Shown: one piece after another, positions 36,621-44,919 of the stretch
How the letters are laid out: every line of letters begins with the position of its first letter
Position numbering within the stretch: position 1 is the first letter of the stretch
Origin: Deltaproteobacteria bacterium
GTDB lineage: Bacteria; Myxococcota_A; Polyangia; Haliangiales; SHYZ01
Direction of reading: 5' to 3'
NCBI GenBank assembly: GCA_016210055.1
Contig: JACQUZ010000030.1
Location: forward strand, 1-45,287
DNA: 45,287 nucleotides
Made by a program: the position numbers and the translations under genes
The notes under the pieces: generated by a model
What the model was told of the DNA's origin: nothing
The model's database searches: none
Seen by the model: the letters and a program-made list of their open reading frames with translations, nothing else

Positions 36621-37973
36621 CTAACCCGGGATCAAGTCCTTGTCCTCGAGAAGCTCCTCGTCCTCCAAGACAAGGGCGTCGTCGAGAACGAGCTCCTCGG
36701 CTGTATCTCCGTCTCCGCGCCCCACGCTGCGGGCGGTTCGGCCCATCATTTCGAAGAACCTCCTGGAGAAGGCCCGGTTGACGGTTTGGTCCCGTGGCGT
36801 GATCGGTCCTCGCACCTCGGCGTCACTGTCCTTGGCCGCGGCCGAGAGCTCCAAGGCCTTGCGTGCGGCCGCGGCGGCCACGGGCTCTCGTCCTTGCGCG
36901 AGCGTCTCAACGGGCACGCGACCCCCTCGTGCCGCGACGTGAGCCAGCGCCCACGTGATGCGCCCGATCCCCGCCTCGTTGTCGTGCGTGTCCTTGATGC
37001 GCGCCATAATGGTCATGACCGCCCGCCCTCCGAACTCACCAACAGCCCTAGCTACTTCCCGCCAAACGTCAGTAGGCTCGACAAGGAGCAGGTCGCAGAG
37101 CGGTTCCAAGCCATCGGCGCTCTTGAGCACCCCCAAGGCCAGTGCGCACCCCTGCCTGAGGAAGCCTTTCTTGCTCCGCAGCCCGTCGATGAGGTGTGGC
37201 ACCGCCCGGTCGCCGAAATGCACGACCATGGGAAGCACGCGCACGGCCTCACCCCGCGTCATGCGGCGAAGCGCCCCCAAGACCGGCCCGACTGCGTGCG
37301 CCTCCTTGCGACGGCAGAGCTCGATGGCCGAATCCCGGCGCGCGTCCTTGTCGTCGAGAAGGGCAATGAGCCCCGATGTGGGCGCCTGCACGAGATCCCG
37401 TCTTCTCCGCACCGACGCCTCGCGGACGTCCATCCCCGTGACGATTTCGCCAGAAACAATGCGGTCGTCCTGGGGCGTGGCACAGGGCGCGCCCGGGATG
37501 TCGTTCGAAACTGGCGCGGGAGTCACGGCGGTGGTGTCGTGACCTGCGGACGGATCGCCGTGACTCGCCAAAACGGCGGAGAGCCCCTCCCCCCCAAGCG
37601 CGACATGGAAGCACTTGGCGTACTCGGGCACGGCCGCGCGGTCCCTTGCCATTTCCAGGTACAGTTCCGCCCGTTCCTGGAGCTCCCGGTGGCGAAGCGA
37701 AACCGGCAAGACGAGCACGAGGACGCGCCTCACTTCGTCGTGGTAGGTCACCGGGACTTCCGCCCATGCGACCGCTTGGCAGGACGGGCACTGCACGCGG
37801 TTCAAGGAGCCCTCCCTAAGGCGGGCCCCCATGAGGGGATCCCGGGTCACGTTCACCGCACGGATGACTTCCGCTGGGTACACAAGGCCGCACGAGCACG
37901 AGAAGTGGACGAGCTCGCTCCGAGTTCGCCCGTGAATCCCCGAGTACACCTGATCGTTCGACGAACCTGGCAT
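36621..37973 (-). CDS. CpXC-domain and HEAT-repeat protein
   Basis: The 450-residue protein begins with a CpXC zinc-ribbon-like domain: FSCSCGLVYPAEV, then NRVQCPSCQAVAWAEVP (CxC and CPxC pairs). After a linker, HEAT-like helical repeats run from about 235 to 390 (for example IALLDDKDARRDSAIELC, VVHFGDRAVPHLIDGL). It ends with an acidic Glu/Asp/Leu-rich tail. The protein is probably cytosolic and may act as an adaptor; no enzymatic motif is seen. I use ATG 37973; a longer frame to 38093 overlaps the divergent gene. Only 25 bases separate it from that gene. Confidence 0.7.
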   Translation of the reverse strand: MPGSSNDQVYSGIHGRTRSELVHFSCSCGLVYPAEVIRAVNVTRDPLMGARLREGSLNRVQCPSCQAVAWAEVPVTYHDEVRRVLVLVLPVSLRHRELQERAELYLEMARDRAAVPEYAKCFHVALGGEGLSAVLASHGDPSAGHDTTAVTPAPVSNDIPGAPCATPQDDRIVSGEIVTGMDVREASVRRRRDLVQAPTSGLIALLDDKDARRDSAIELCRRKEAHAVGPVLGALRRMTRGEAVRVLPMVVHFGDRAVPHLIDGLRSKKGFLRQGCALALGVLKSADGLEPLCDLLLVEPTDVWREVARAVGEFGGRAVMTIMARIKDTHDNEAGIGRITWALAHVAARGGRVPVETLAQGREPVAAAAARKALELSAAAKDSDAEVRGPITPRDQTVNRAFSRRFFEMMGRTARSVGRGDGDTAEELVLDDALVLEDEELLEDKDLIPG

Positions 37974-37998
37974 AGCCCGCGGTCCTAGAATAACATGC

Positions 37999-38535
37999 GT
38001 GGCTGTGTCGACAACGGTATTGCCCCCTCCCTCGGTCGTGTTCGAGCTCGCGGAGAGAGCGGTCGAGTTCGTGCGCCGCTCGCTAGAGCTCACGCTCGAC
38101 TACACGCCAGAGACCCTTCCGATCCTTGACCACTACCTCACCATGGTGCCACGAGACCAACCCGACACCGTCGAGCTCGTGGCCGCCGCCGCCGGCGCCT
38201 ATTTCGGGGAGGTGGTTCGCCGTGCGCTCGGAGGGGCGTGGGACATCTCCGCGCCTTCCGTGAAGGACTTTCGCGTCCGCCTTCCCGGGGATGTCACCAT
38301 GTCGCCGATTGGGTTCTGCGCCGAAGCGATTCTCCAGTCGGAGGTCGAAGGCTACGACGGCAGTTTTGAGGTCCCCGCGGCGGCACGGAGCCTGGTTGAG
38401 GAAGCTCTCGAGGAAAAGGAGGAGGTCGCGGCCGAGGAATACTACTCACTCTCGGGCAGGCTGGAGACCCTCATGCTGGTCGTGGATCAAGTCGCCGCTA
38501 CTCGTTCAAGAGCCCCAGAGTCACCCGACCAGTGA
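37999..38535 (+). CDS. Hypothetical protein, unknown function
   Basis: The 178-residue protein is not recognised. It looks soluble and mostly helical, with an acidic region EEALEEKEEVAAEEY near 130-145. There is no signal peptide or metal motif. GTG 37999 is used; a second GTG lies two codons later. It is divergent from the CpXC gene (25 bases between the two starts) and its 3' end overlaps the convergent DUF4097 gene by 38 bases. Its codon use resembles its neighbours. Confidence 0.55.
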   Translation: MAVSTTVLPPPSVVFELAERAVEFVRRSLELTLDYTPETLPILDHYLTMVPRDQPDTVELVAAAAGAYFGEVVRRALGGAWDISAPSVKDFRVRLPGDVTMSPIGFCAEAILQSEVEGYDGSFEVPAAARSLVEEALEEKEEVAAEEYYSLSGRLETLMLVVDQVAATRSRAPESPDQ

Positions 38536-39493
38536 CGGACAACACCTCGAGAAGCGCAGGCTTTCGGCGCGACGAGCCGTAGGTACCTACGAGACGCCCC
38601 GCAGGCCGCGTGCTCGCCCCGGCCAAGTCCATTTGGGAATCGTCCAAGTGCGACTCCACCACGCCGTCACGGGAGATGGCTTCGAGCGCCACCTTGGGTC
38701 CCTGGCGAAAGCGTATCGTGATGTCCCCCTGGTACGATCGGATGTCGTAGCGCCCACCAGCCAGGAGCTCCCCTTGGAACAAGACCTGTCCGTACGTGGT
38801 GCGGATTTTCACATGGGAAGAGCGTACTTGCGTGGCGACGACGGTCCCCTCGTGCACGCTCGCAGCCAGGGAATCGCCGCTGATCTCGTCGAGCGAGACC
38901 TCACCAAAGGCGTTCCCCAGGGCCACTGCTCCCCGAACGGCCCGAAGCTCCTGCCTTCCCCTGGCGTTGCTCGTCGCCACGGTTCCACGGACGTCTGTCA
39001 CGGTGATTTCCCCCTCGTTCGCTGAGAGCCGCGCTCCCCCTCGGATCCCAGCGACGGTGAGCTTTCCGTTCCACGCCCTTATCTCCACGCGGGCGTCGCG
39101 AGGAACCGCCAGCGCCAAGTCGATGCGCACGCTCCCCACCGGAATCGGCCGCGCCTCCTTCCCGATGAGCAACGCGGTCCCCACGTGGATCGAGCCGGCG
39201 GGATCAGGTACCAAGTTCACCTTCAGTCGATCCAACGTCTCACCGTCGGGAGCACGCTTTACGACCGAAAGGGTGACCGACGGTGCGTCATGCCCCAGCA
39301 CAGTGACATCGCCCAGGCGGTTCTCGACGTCGAGCGCGCGAATGCGGACCCCCCGGTGGGGCGCGATTTCGACGCTGTCGCGCTCAACTTGCAGGTCGTC
39401 CGCCACCTCTTGCGCACGGGCGAGGGGAACATGGGGAAGCATGGGCACGAGCCAGCCGGCAATCGCCAGCCCGTTCCTTTGCCACCTCTTCAA
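38498..39493 (-). CDS. DUF4097 family beta-helix-like secreted protein
   Basis: The 331-residue protein has a signal peptide (cleavage near PLARAQ) and a repetitive beta-rich body. It resembles DUF4097 proteins, which form a right-handed beta-solenoid: VEIRAWNGKLTVAGIRGG, LSANEGEITVTDVRGTVATSNARG, and VKIRTTYGQVLFQGELLAGG. Such proteins are often encoded beside ECF sigma/anti-sigma pairs. The start overlaps the anti-sigma stop by four bases (ATGA), so the three genes form a module. The function is unknown. Confidence 0.82.
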   Translation of the reverse strand: MKRWQRNGLAIAGWLVPMLPHVPLARAQEVADDLQVERDSVEIAPHRGVRIRALDVENRLGDVTVLGHDAPSVTLSVVKRAPDGETLDRLKVNLVPDPAGSIHVGTALLIGKEARPIPVGSVRIDLALAVPRDARVEIRAWNGKLTVAGIRGGARLSANEGEITVTDVRGTVATSNARGRQELRAVRGAVALGNAFGEVSLDEISGDSLAASVHEGTVVATQVRSSHVKIRTTYGQVLFQGELLAGGRYDIRSYQGDITIRFRQGPKVALEAISRDGVVESHLDDSQMDLAGASTRPAGRLVGTYGSSRRKPALLEVLSVTGRVTLGLLNE

Positions 39494-40236
39494 GGAGCCA
39501 CCTCACCGCGGACCAGGGCCTCCTGGAGGAAGTCAATCTCCTTGCGATAGCTCGCGTGAAGCGCGTCGAGCGCGGCGACGTCCCCGGGCTGCTTCTGAAA
39601 TACCTCCCTTTGGCGTGCCACCGCAGCGTCGATGGTCGCAAGGTTTTCGTCGAACGCCCTAGTCACGGCAGGCTGCCACCGCCGGCGCTCCCCTTGGGAA
39701 AGCGCGCGCAAGTCGGCGATCGCCTTCCGGTACCTCTCCTCCGAGCGGGCGAGCTCGCGAAGCGCCGACTCCATGGGGTCGACGCTCACCCGAGACACCG
39801 CCGCAGAAGGGGGAGCCGGAAGGATACTCGCCAAGACGATGGGCACTTGCGCCCGATCGCCTACCCTGATGCGCGGCATGAGCAGCAGCGCTGCCGCCAG
39901 AACCACTCCCGCGACGCAAGCCCCGCCCGTTACGACTGGCCTTCTGATGGCTTGCCACCACCACCACCACCTGGAGCGCTGGGAATCGGCAACCTCCTCG
40001 CCCGAGAGGCGCCAATCGATCCGTTTCCAGAGTGATGGAGGGGGCTCGACGTCGGGGAGGCAACGCGCCGCGTCGAGAAGAGCCCTGGCCGTGTCGAGGA
40101 CGCTCGCGCACTCGGCGCACGTGCGGACGTGCCCTCGCACCGCGCTCGCCCTGCCGTCATCAAGCTCACCGTCGAGGAGTGAATCGATGAGCGGCCTGAT
40201 GTCACGGCATTCCACCTTGCGAAGGCGGGGCGTCAC
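39490..40236 (-). CDS. Membrane anti-sigma factor with zinc-finger domain
   Basis: The 248-residue protein has an N-terminal zf-HC2/ZAS-type zinc finger: LLDGELDD and then HVRTCAECASVL (His-x3-Cys-x2-Cys). A Trp run (RWWWWWQ) lies near residue 90, then one transmembrane helix (about 105-122), and a C-terminal extracytoplasmic part rich in charged helices. It should hold the ECF sigma factor at the membrane. The start overlaps the sigma stop by four bases. The stop overlaps the DUF4097 gene. Confidence 0.85.
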   Translation of the reverse strand: MTPRLRKVECRDIRPLIDSLLDGELDDGRASAVRGHVRTCAECASVLDTARALLDAARCLPDVEPPPSLWKRIDWRLSGEEVADSQRSRWWWWWQAIRRPVVTGGACVAGVVLAAALLLMPRIRVGDRAQVPIVLASILPAPPSAAVSRVSVDPMESALRELARSEERYRKAIADLRALSQGERRRWQPAVTRAFDENLATIDAAVARQREVFQKQPGDVAALDALHASYRKEIDFLQEALVRGEVAP

Positions 40237-40829
40237 GGCGAACCCCTCTCCAGCAGATTGCGCATTTTCTGTCGCGCCTTGTGGAGCTGCGACTTTGAGG
40301 TCCCAATTCGGCAGCCGAGGACCTCGGCGATCTCCTCGTGCGACATCCCTTCCACGTCGTGCAAGACGAGAACGGCGCGATATCCCGACGGGAGCAGGGA
40401 CAGCGCGCGCTCGAGCCGCTCGGCGAGACGAGGGTCGCGCAGAGGAGGGGTCTCTACGGCCACTTGCGACAAGGCTTCCTCGCCTTCAAAACGCACGGGT
40501 CGCCGCTCGACATGGGAGAGCGCCGCATTCACCGCCAGTCGATAGATCCAGGTCCCGATTGCGCTGTCGCCGCGAAACTTCGGGAGCCCACGGAAGACCC
40601 GCACAAACACCTCTTGCGCGACCTCCTCCGCGTCGGAGCGCCCGGCAATTCGCGTGACCAGGTTGAACACCCGGCGCTTGAACCGATGGTAGAGAACCTC
40701 CATGGCGCGCCGGTCGCCCTGCTGGCAAGCTTTGACCAGCCAGGCGTCGTCTTCGTCGATCTTTGGTCTAGCCCGCTCGTGCATGCCGGCCGTCGCTACG
40801 CCTGGCACTGTCCTTGCGGTTGCGCTCAT
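40233..40829 (-). CDS. ECF RNA polymerase sigma factor
   Basis: The 198-residue protein is an ECF sigma-70 factor. Region 2 has FNLVTRIAGRSDAEEVAQEV and FRGDSAIGTWIYRLAVNAA. Region 4 has LPSGYRAVLVLHDVEGMSHEEIAEVLG and KSQLHKARQKMRNLL. The start is uncertain: I use ATG 40829; ATG 40784 is also plausible, and a longer frame to 41150 is unlikely. No strong ribosome site is seen. The anti-sigma gene overlaps its stop by four bases. ECF genes are often self-activated, but I could not recognise its target promoter here. Confidence 0.93.
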   Translation of the reverse strand: MSATARTVPGVATAGMHERARPKIDEDDAWLVKACQQGDRRAMEVLYHRFKRRVFNLVTRIAGRSDAEEVAQEVFVRVFRGLPKFRGDSAIGTWIYRLAVNAALSHVERRPVRFEGEEALSQVAVETPPLRDPRLAERLERALSLLPSGYRAVLVLHDVEGMSHEEIAEVLGCRIGTSKSQLHKARQKMRNLLERGSP

Positions 40830-40956
40830 CTTGGTCAAGGGTTGCCCTTTCGTGTTCTTTGACCCACTGCCGGGTGCGAGCGTTGCCTCGGCACCACGCC
40901 TTGCCATGGTCATAGCATGCCCTAACCTGCCGTGATTTCGGCTACATTGGAGCGCC

Positions 40957-43900
40957 TTGCCGGTGATTCTCCTCACTTGCTTCGTTCTGTCTGGTGCAAG
41001 TGGACTGATCCTCGAAATCGTGTGGGTCCGCCAGCTCACGCACGTCTTTGGTTCCACGACGCTCGCCATTTCCACGGTGCTCGCCACGTTCATGGGCGGG
41101 CTCGCTCTGGGCAGCTTCCTGGGTGGCCGACTTGCCGATCGCTTGCGCATCGACCCACTTCTTGCCTACGCCGCCTGCGAGCTCGGCATCGCGGGCCTGG
41201 CGCTTCTCATCCCAATCGCGATCGAGGGGTACCCAGCGGCCAATACCTGGGCATGGCGTCACCTCGCCGACTCGCCCTGGGCATTGGCCATGGCCCGCTT
41301 CGTTCTCTCCGCAGCATTGCTCATGCCGCCCACGACCCTCATGGGCGCCACGATGCCCATCCTCGCCCGGAAGGTGGTGACGACCAGGGACGAGCTCGGC
41401 GAGCTTGGCAAGCGTGTCGCGATCCTCTATGCCGCAAACACCGCGGGAGCGGTTCTCGGTGCACTCAGCGCTGGTTTCTGGCTGGTTCCCCGTTTCGGGG
41501 TACGCCAGTCCGGCCTCGTGGCCGTTGTGCTCGACGTCGTCTTGGCGATCGTCATGGGCGCCGCGAGCAGGTGGAAGCTCGGGCCGGCGTTCAGCCCCAA
41601 GGCGCTGCCGGATACCCTCCCAGCAAGTGCCCTGGGCGCGCTTCCTTACGAGGATGGGGAACTCACACCGGTGGATCCGGGCACCGCGCGCTGGGCCCTT
41701 TTCGCGTTCGCCATGTCGGGCAGCGTCGCCATGACCCTCGAGGTGCTCTGGAGCCGCGCCCTTTCGCTGGTCATTGGCTCGTCCGTCTACTCGTTTACAT
41801 TGGTTCTCGCTGTCTTTCTCCTGGGCCTTGCGCTAGGTGCGGCCTGGATTGGTCGCCCGGCTTCCAAGGCCAAGGAGCCGCTCCTCGCGCTTTCGCTGGT
41901 CTTGGCAAGTGTCGCCTGCGGTGTCGTTCTGGCGCACCTGGTCATGGATGACCTCCCTCGGGTCTTTCTGGCGCTCCTCGAGGGGACGAAGCTCGAGGTG
42001 GGAACCATCATCGGTATTCAGGCGCTGATCGCTGGGATCGCCATTTTCCCCGCAGCGGCGGGCCTAGGCGCTGTCATGCCGCTGGCGATCCGCTCCTCTG
42101 CCGGCTCAATGGATGCCGTGGGCCGGGACGTGGGCCGGGCGTACGCAGCCAATACCGCAGGTGCGATCTTGGGCTCCTTCGCGGGCGGATTTGTCGTCCT
42201 CCCGCTCGCTGGGCTCGAGAACGGAGTGCGTGGGTGCGCGATCATCGACGCTGTCCTCGCAGGACTTCTGGCCTGGAGAAGCGGCCGCCATCACGCTCGC
42301 CGTGCCGTCCTGGCCTGGGGCGTTTCCGTGATGGTCTTGGCCCTTGCCCTCATTTCCCCCGCCTGGGACGTAGCCCTTTTGACGTCCGGGGTTTTTCGCA
42401 TCACGGTGGCCAAGCGTTTTGTCACGGAAGGAGAAGTCTATCGTCCCGAGGTCCTCTATTACCGTGACGGTGCCACGACGACCGTGACGGTGGAAAGACA
42501 TGGCGATCGTCTCGCCCTGAAGAACAACGGCAAGGTCGAGGCCTCCTCCAAGGCCGACATGCCAACCCAAATCCTCGTCGGGCTTGCCCCTGTGCTCCTG
42601 CATGGGGGCAAAAACCTCAAGGTCGCGGTCATCGGCTATGGCTCGGGAGTCACGGTGGGGGCCGTGGCCGAAGCCCCCCACGTGGCGCGCGTGGACGTCA
42701 TCGAGATCGAGTCGGCGGTGTACGACGCTGCTGACAAGTACTTTGGGCCATACAACCACGCGCCCGAACGAAACCCCAAGGTCCGAAGGCACGTGGGCGA
42801 CGGAAGGAACTTCCTCACCGCGCGGGACGAAAAGTACGACGTCATCATCTCCGAGCCTTCCAACCCCTGGATCGCCGGCGTGGCCAGCCTTTTCTCCCGT
42901 GAGTTCTACGCTTTTGCGAAGGAACACCTTGCCGAGGGGGGCATGTACTGCCAGTGGGCGCAGCTCTACGAGCTCTCACCCAGGAACGTGAAGACCATCT
43001 ACAAGACCTTCCACGAGGCGTTCCCACACGTCCTCGCCTTTTCTGCCGCTGACCTGTCGGCCGACACGTTCCTCATCGGCTCGCTGGTTCCCAGGCCTTT
43101 GGACCTCGCGCGCCTCGAGGACACGGCAAGAGACCCTAAGGTCTTAGCAGAGCTCCTCCGAGGAAACGTGCGTTCGGCGCATGACTTGATTGCCATGCTC
43201 ATTCTCGGTCCGCAGGAAATCGCTTCGTTTTCAGCCGGTGCCCCCATCCACACGGATGACAACGCGCGCCTCGAGTTCAGCGCCCCCCTGGACCTCCTCG
43301 AAGCGGGCAGGACCGCCCGCTTTGCCGACGCCATTTATGGAGATCTCTGGCCCTACGGCCATCTTGAAGGCCTCCTGTCTGGGCTCGGTCAAGGCACCGA
43401 AAGGGCCCGCCGTGAGACCGCCCTGGCGCGCGCCCTGATTCGCCATGGCAAGCGGCGCGAGGCCGCAGCATGGATCCACCGGGCCCGCCTGGACGGCGAC
43501 GAAGCCGGCACCGCGCGTGCCGAAGAGCTCCTCGATCGAGCAAGAATGAAAGATATTGGCGACCCGGAGCATCCGCTCGCGAGCCCCGAGGCCCCTCTCC
43601 TTGCCGCCCTGCCCGAGGCGTTCTCCCCGGGCCAGGACGACGGCAGGGGGGACGCCCGCGAGCATGCCGCGCGGCAGGTCTCGGCGGCGCTTTCCCAGGT
43701 ACAGGCACGCCGATGGGAAGAAGCCCACAGGATCCTCAAAGGGCTCCCCCTGCCTGCCGACGGAGACCCCGGGCGTGATCTCCGGCTTCTTTTCGGATTC
43801 GTGCTCTACAAGACGCTCCGCCTCGAGGAGGCGGAAGCCATGCTGGGCCCTCTCCTCGAGCACGAGGCGTACCTCGCACGCCGCCCGGTGATTCGCTATT

Positions 43901-44079
43901 ACCTTGGCCGCGTGCGCTACGGCCTCGGCATGTTCGCCGAAGGAGCAGATCTCCTAGAGGTGTTCGTTGAGGGTCCTCGGCGCATGCCACCTACGTCGCG
44001 GCATCCCGGAGATAGCGAAGCGCAAGCTCCACGTAGTGATCCGCAGAGTCGTCGATCCACGCCAGCTCCTCCGGAGTGA
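40957..44079 (+). CDS. Membrane-fused spermidine-synthase-like protein with TPR-like tail
   Basis: The 1040-residue protein has an N-terminal region of about 13 hydrophobic helices in two halves (about 1-210 and 250-490), similar to the MFS-like part of fused spermidine synthases. The methyltransferase-like fold follows (about 545-720): VAVIGYGSGVTVGAV, VDVIEIESAVYDAADKYF, YDVIISEPSNPWIAGVASLF. The catalytic DPxGP motif of true SpeE reads SEPSNPW, which is usual for these fused proteins; the product is unknown. A helical TPR-like tail ends the protein. The start could be TTG 40957 or GTG 40963. The last 89 bases overlap the convergent carbonic-anhydrase-like gene. Confidence 0.82.
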   Translation: MPVILLTCFVLSGASGLILEIVWVRQLTHVFGSTTLAISTVLATFMGGLALGSFLGGRLADRLRIDPLLAYAACELGIAGLALLIPIAIEGYPAANTWAWRHLADSPWALAMARFVLSAALLMPPTTLMGATMPILARKVVTTRDELGELGKRVAILYAANTAGAVLGALSAGFWLVPRFGVRQSGLVAVVLDVVLAIVMGAASRWKLGPAFSPKALPDTLPASALGALPYEDGELTPVDPGTARWALFAFAMSGSVAMTLEVLWSRALSLVIGSSVYSFTLVLAVFLLGLALGAAWIGRPASKAKEPLLALSLVLASVACGVVLAHLVMDDLPRVFLALLEGTKLEVGTIIGIQALIAGIAIFPAAAGLGAVMPLAIRSSAGSMDAVGRDVGRAYAANTAGAILGSFAGGFVVLPLAGLENGVRGCAIIDAVLAGLLAWRSGRHHARRAVLAWGVSVMVLALALISPAWDVALLTSGVFRITVAKRFVTEGEVYRPEVLYYRDGATTTVTVERHGDRLALKNNGKVEASSKADMPTQILVGLAPVLLHGGKNLKVAVIGYGSGVTVGAVAEAPHVARVDVIEIESAVYDAADKYFGPYNHAPERNPKVRRHVGDGRNFLTARDEKYDVIISEPSNPWIAGVASLFSREFYAFAKEHLAEGGMYCQWAQLYELSPRNVKTIYKTFHEAFPHVLAFSAADLSADTFLIGSLVPRPLDLARLEDTARDPKVLAELLRGNVRSAHDLIAMLILGPQEIASFSAGAPIHTDDNARLEFSAPLDLLEAGRTARFADAIYGDLWPYGHLEGLLSGLGQGTERARRETALARALIRHGKRREAAAWIHRARLDGDEAGTARAEELLDRARMKDIGDPEHPLASPEAPLLAALPEAFSPGQDDGRGDAREHAARQVSAALSQVQARRWEEAHRILKGLPLPADGDPGRDLRLLFGFVLYKTLRLEEAEAMLGPLLEHEAYLARRPVIRYYLGRVRYGLGMFAEGADLLEVFVEGPRRMPPTSRHPGDSEAQAPRSDPQSRRSTPAPPE

Positions 44080-44515
44080 GCGGCCGCTTGACCCGACACG
44101 GGGAACCCACGGCGAGCATGCCAGGAGGGATCTGGGTCCCAGGGGTGACGAGCGAGCCAGCACCGATGATGCAGCGCTCGCCGATTTCCGCCTTGTCGAG
44201 AATCGTGGAGCCCATCCCGATGATGCACCTATCCGCCACGGTGCACCCATGGAGGGTCACCGAATGCCCCACGGTGACGCGCGATCCCACGATGGTCGCG
44301 TTGCGCCCGCTGGTCACGTGGATGATGGTGTTGTCTTGGATCGACGTGGCGTCGCCGATACGAATGGAGTACACGTCTCCCCGCGCCACGACCCCAAACC
44401 AAAGCGACGAGCGACTCCCCACCACGACGTCGCCGACGAGCACCGCGTTGTCAGCCAGATACGTCTCGTCCCCCACCTTGGGGGTCTTGTCCTCAAAACG
44501 ACGAAGGATCGCCAT
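43991..44515 (-). CDS. Gamma-carbonic-anhydrase-like hexapeptide protein
   Basis: The 174-residue protein is a left-handed beta-helix protein of the gamma-carbonic-anhydrase/YrdA/PaaY family. Repeat-like strands include NAVLVGDVVVGSRSSLWFGVVARGD and IGDATSIQDNTIIHV. The expected zinc ligands are in IIHV, VGHSV and TLHGC. It may hydrate CO2, or act as a thioesterase-like relative. ATG 44515 starts MAILRRFEDKTPKV. It lies 5 bases after the VanZ-like gene, and its 3' end overlaps the convergent gene by 89 bases. Confidence 0.9.
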   Translation of the reverse strand: MAILRRFEDKTPKVGDETYLADNAVLVGDVVVGSRSSLWFGVVARGDVYSIRIGDATSIQDNTIIHVTSGRNATIVGSRVTVGHSVTLHGCTVADRCIIGMGSTILDKAEIGERCIIGAGSLVTPGTQIPPGMLAVGSPCRVKRPLTPEELAWIDDSADHYVELALRYLRDAAT

Positions 44516-44520
44516 GGGCG

Positions 44521-44913
44521 CTAATCTACGATGTCTTCGTCCCTCACGATGCCTTTTTTCAGCCGCGCTTCCCCCAGAACCTTGCGAAACAGCCGCACGA
44601 GGAAAAGGTAAGCGGTCACTCCTGCGAGGGCGCCCGTGACATCTGCCACCCCGTCGAGAAGGCTGGCATCTCGCCCAGGGACAAAGATCTGGTGGAATTC
44701 GTCGAGCACCCCAAAAAGGCCTGCGGCGAGCCAGGACCACCACAAGCGCTGCCACGCGTGCATGACAAGCGCTCCGAGCCCGAAGAACTCCAAGAAGTGC
44801 AGGATCTTGTCGTGTTCCCAGAACGAGGCCTCAGGATAGTGGTGTGCGGGGATCGAAGACAGCACCGAGATCACGAGCACGTAGCAGAGGACGAGGAGCC
44901 AGCGCACGCGCAC
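44521..44913 (-). CDS. VanZ-like membrane protein
   Basis: The 130-residue protein has about four hydrophobic segments and matches the VanZ-like family: SSIPAHHYPEASFWEHDKILHFLEFFGLGAL, split across its first half, with later segments FGVLDEFHQIFVPGRDAS and DVTGALAGV. Members influence teicoplanin resistance or envelope properties in some bacteria; the role here is unknown. It starts 6 bases after the bifunctional-nuclease-domain gene on the same strand, and is followed 5 bases later by the carbonic-anhydrase-like gene. Confidence 0.88.
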   Translation of the reverse strand: MRVRWLLVLCYVLVISVLSSIPAHHYPEASFWEHDKILHFLEFFGLGALVMHAWQRLWWSWLAAGLFGVLDEFHQIFVPGRDASLLDGVADVTGALAGVTAYLFLVRLFRKVLGEARLKKGIVRDEDIVD

Positions 44914-44919
44914 GGCGCT

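Noticed and set aside
36312..37988. 558-residue open frame opposite the CpXC and phosphoesterase genes
   Set aside because: It crosses two genes with clear motifs; its own sequence is low-complexity His/Arg/Pro-rich.
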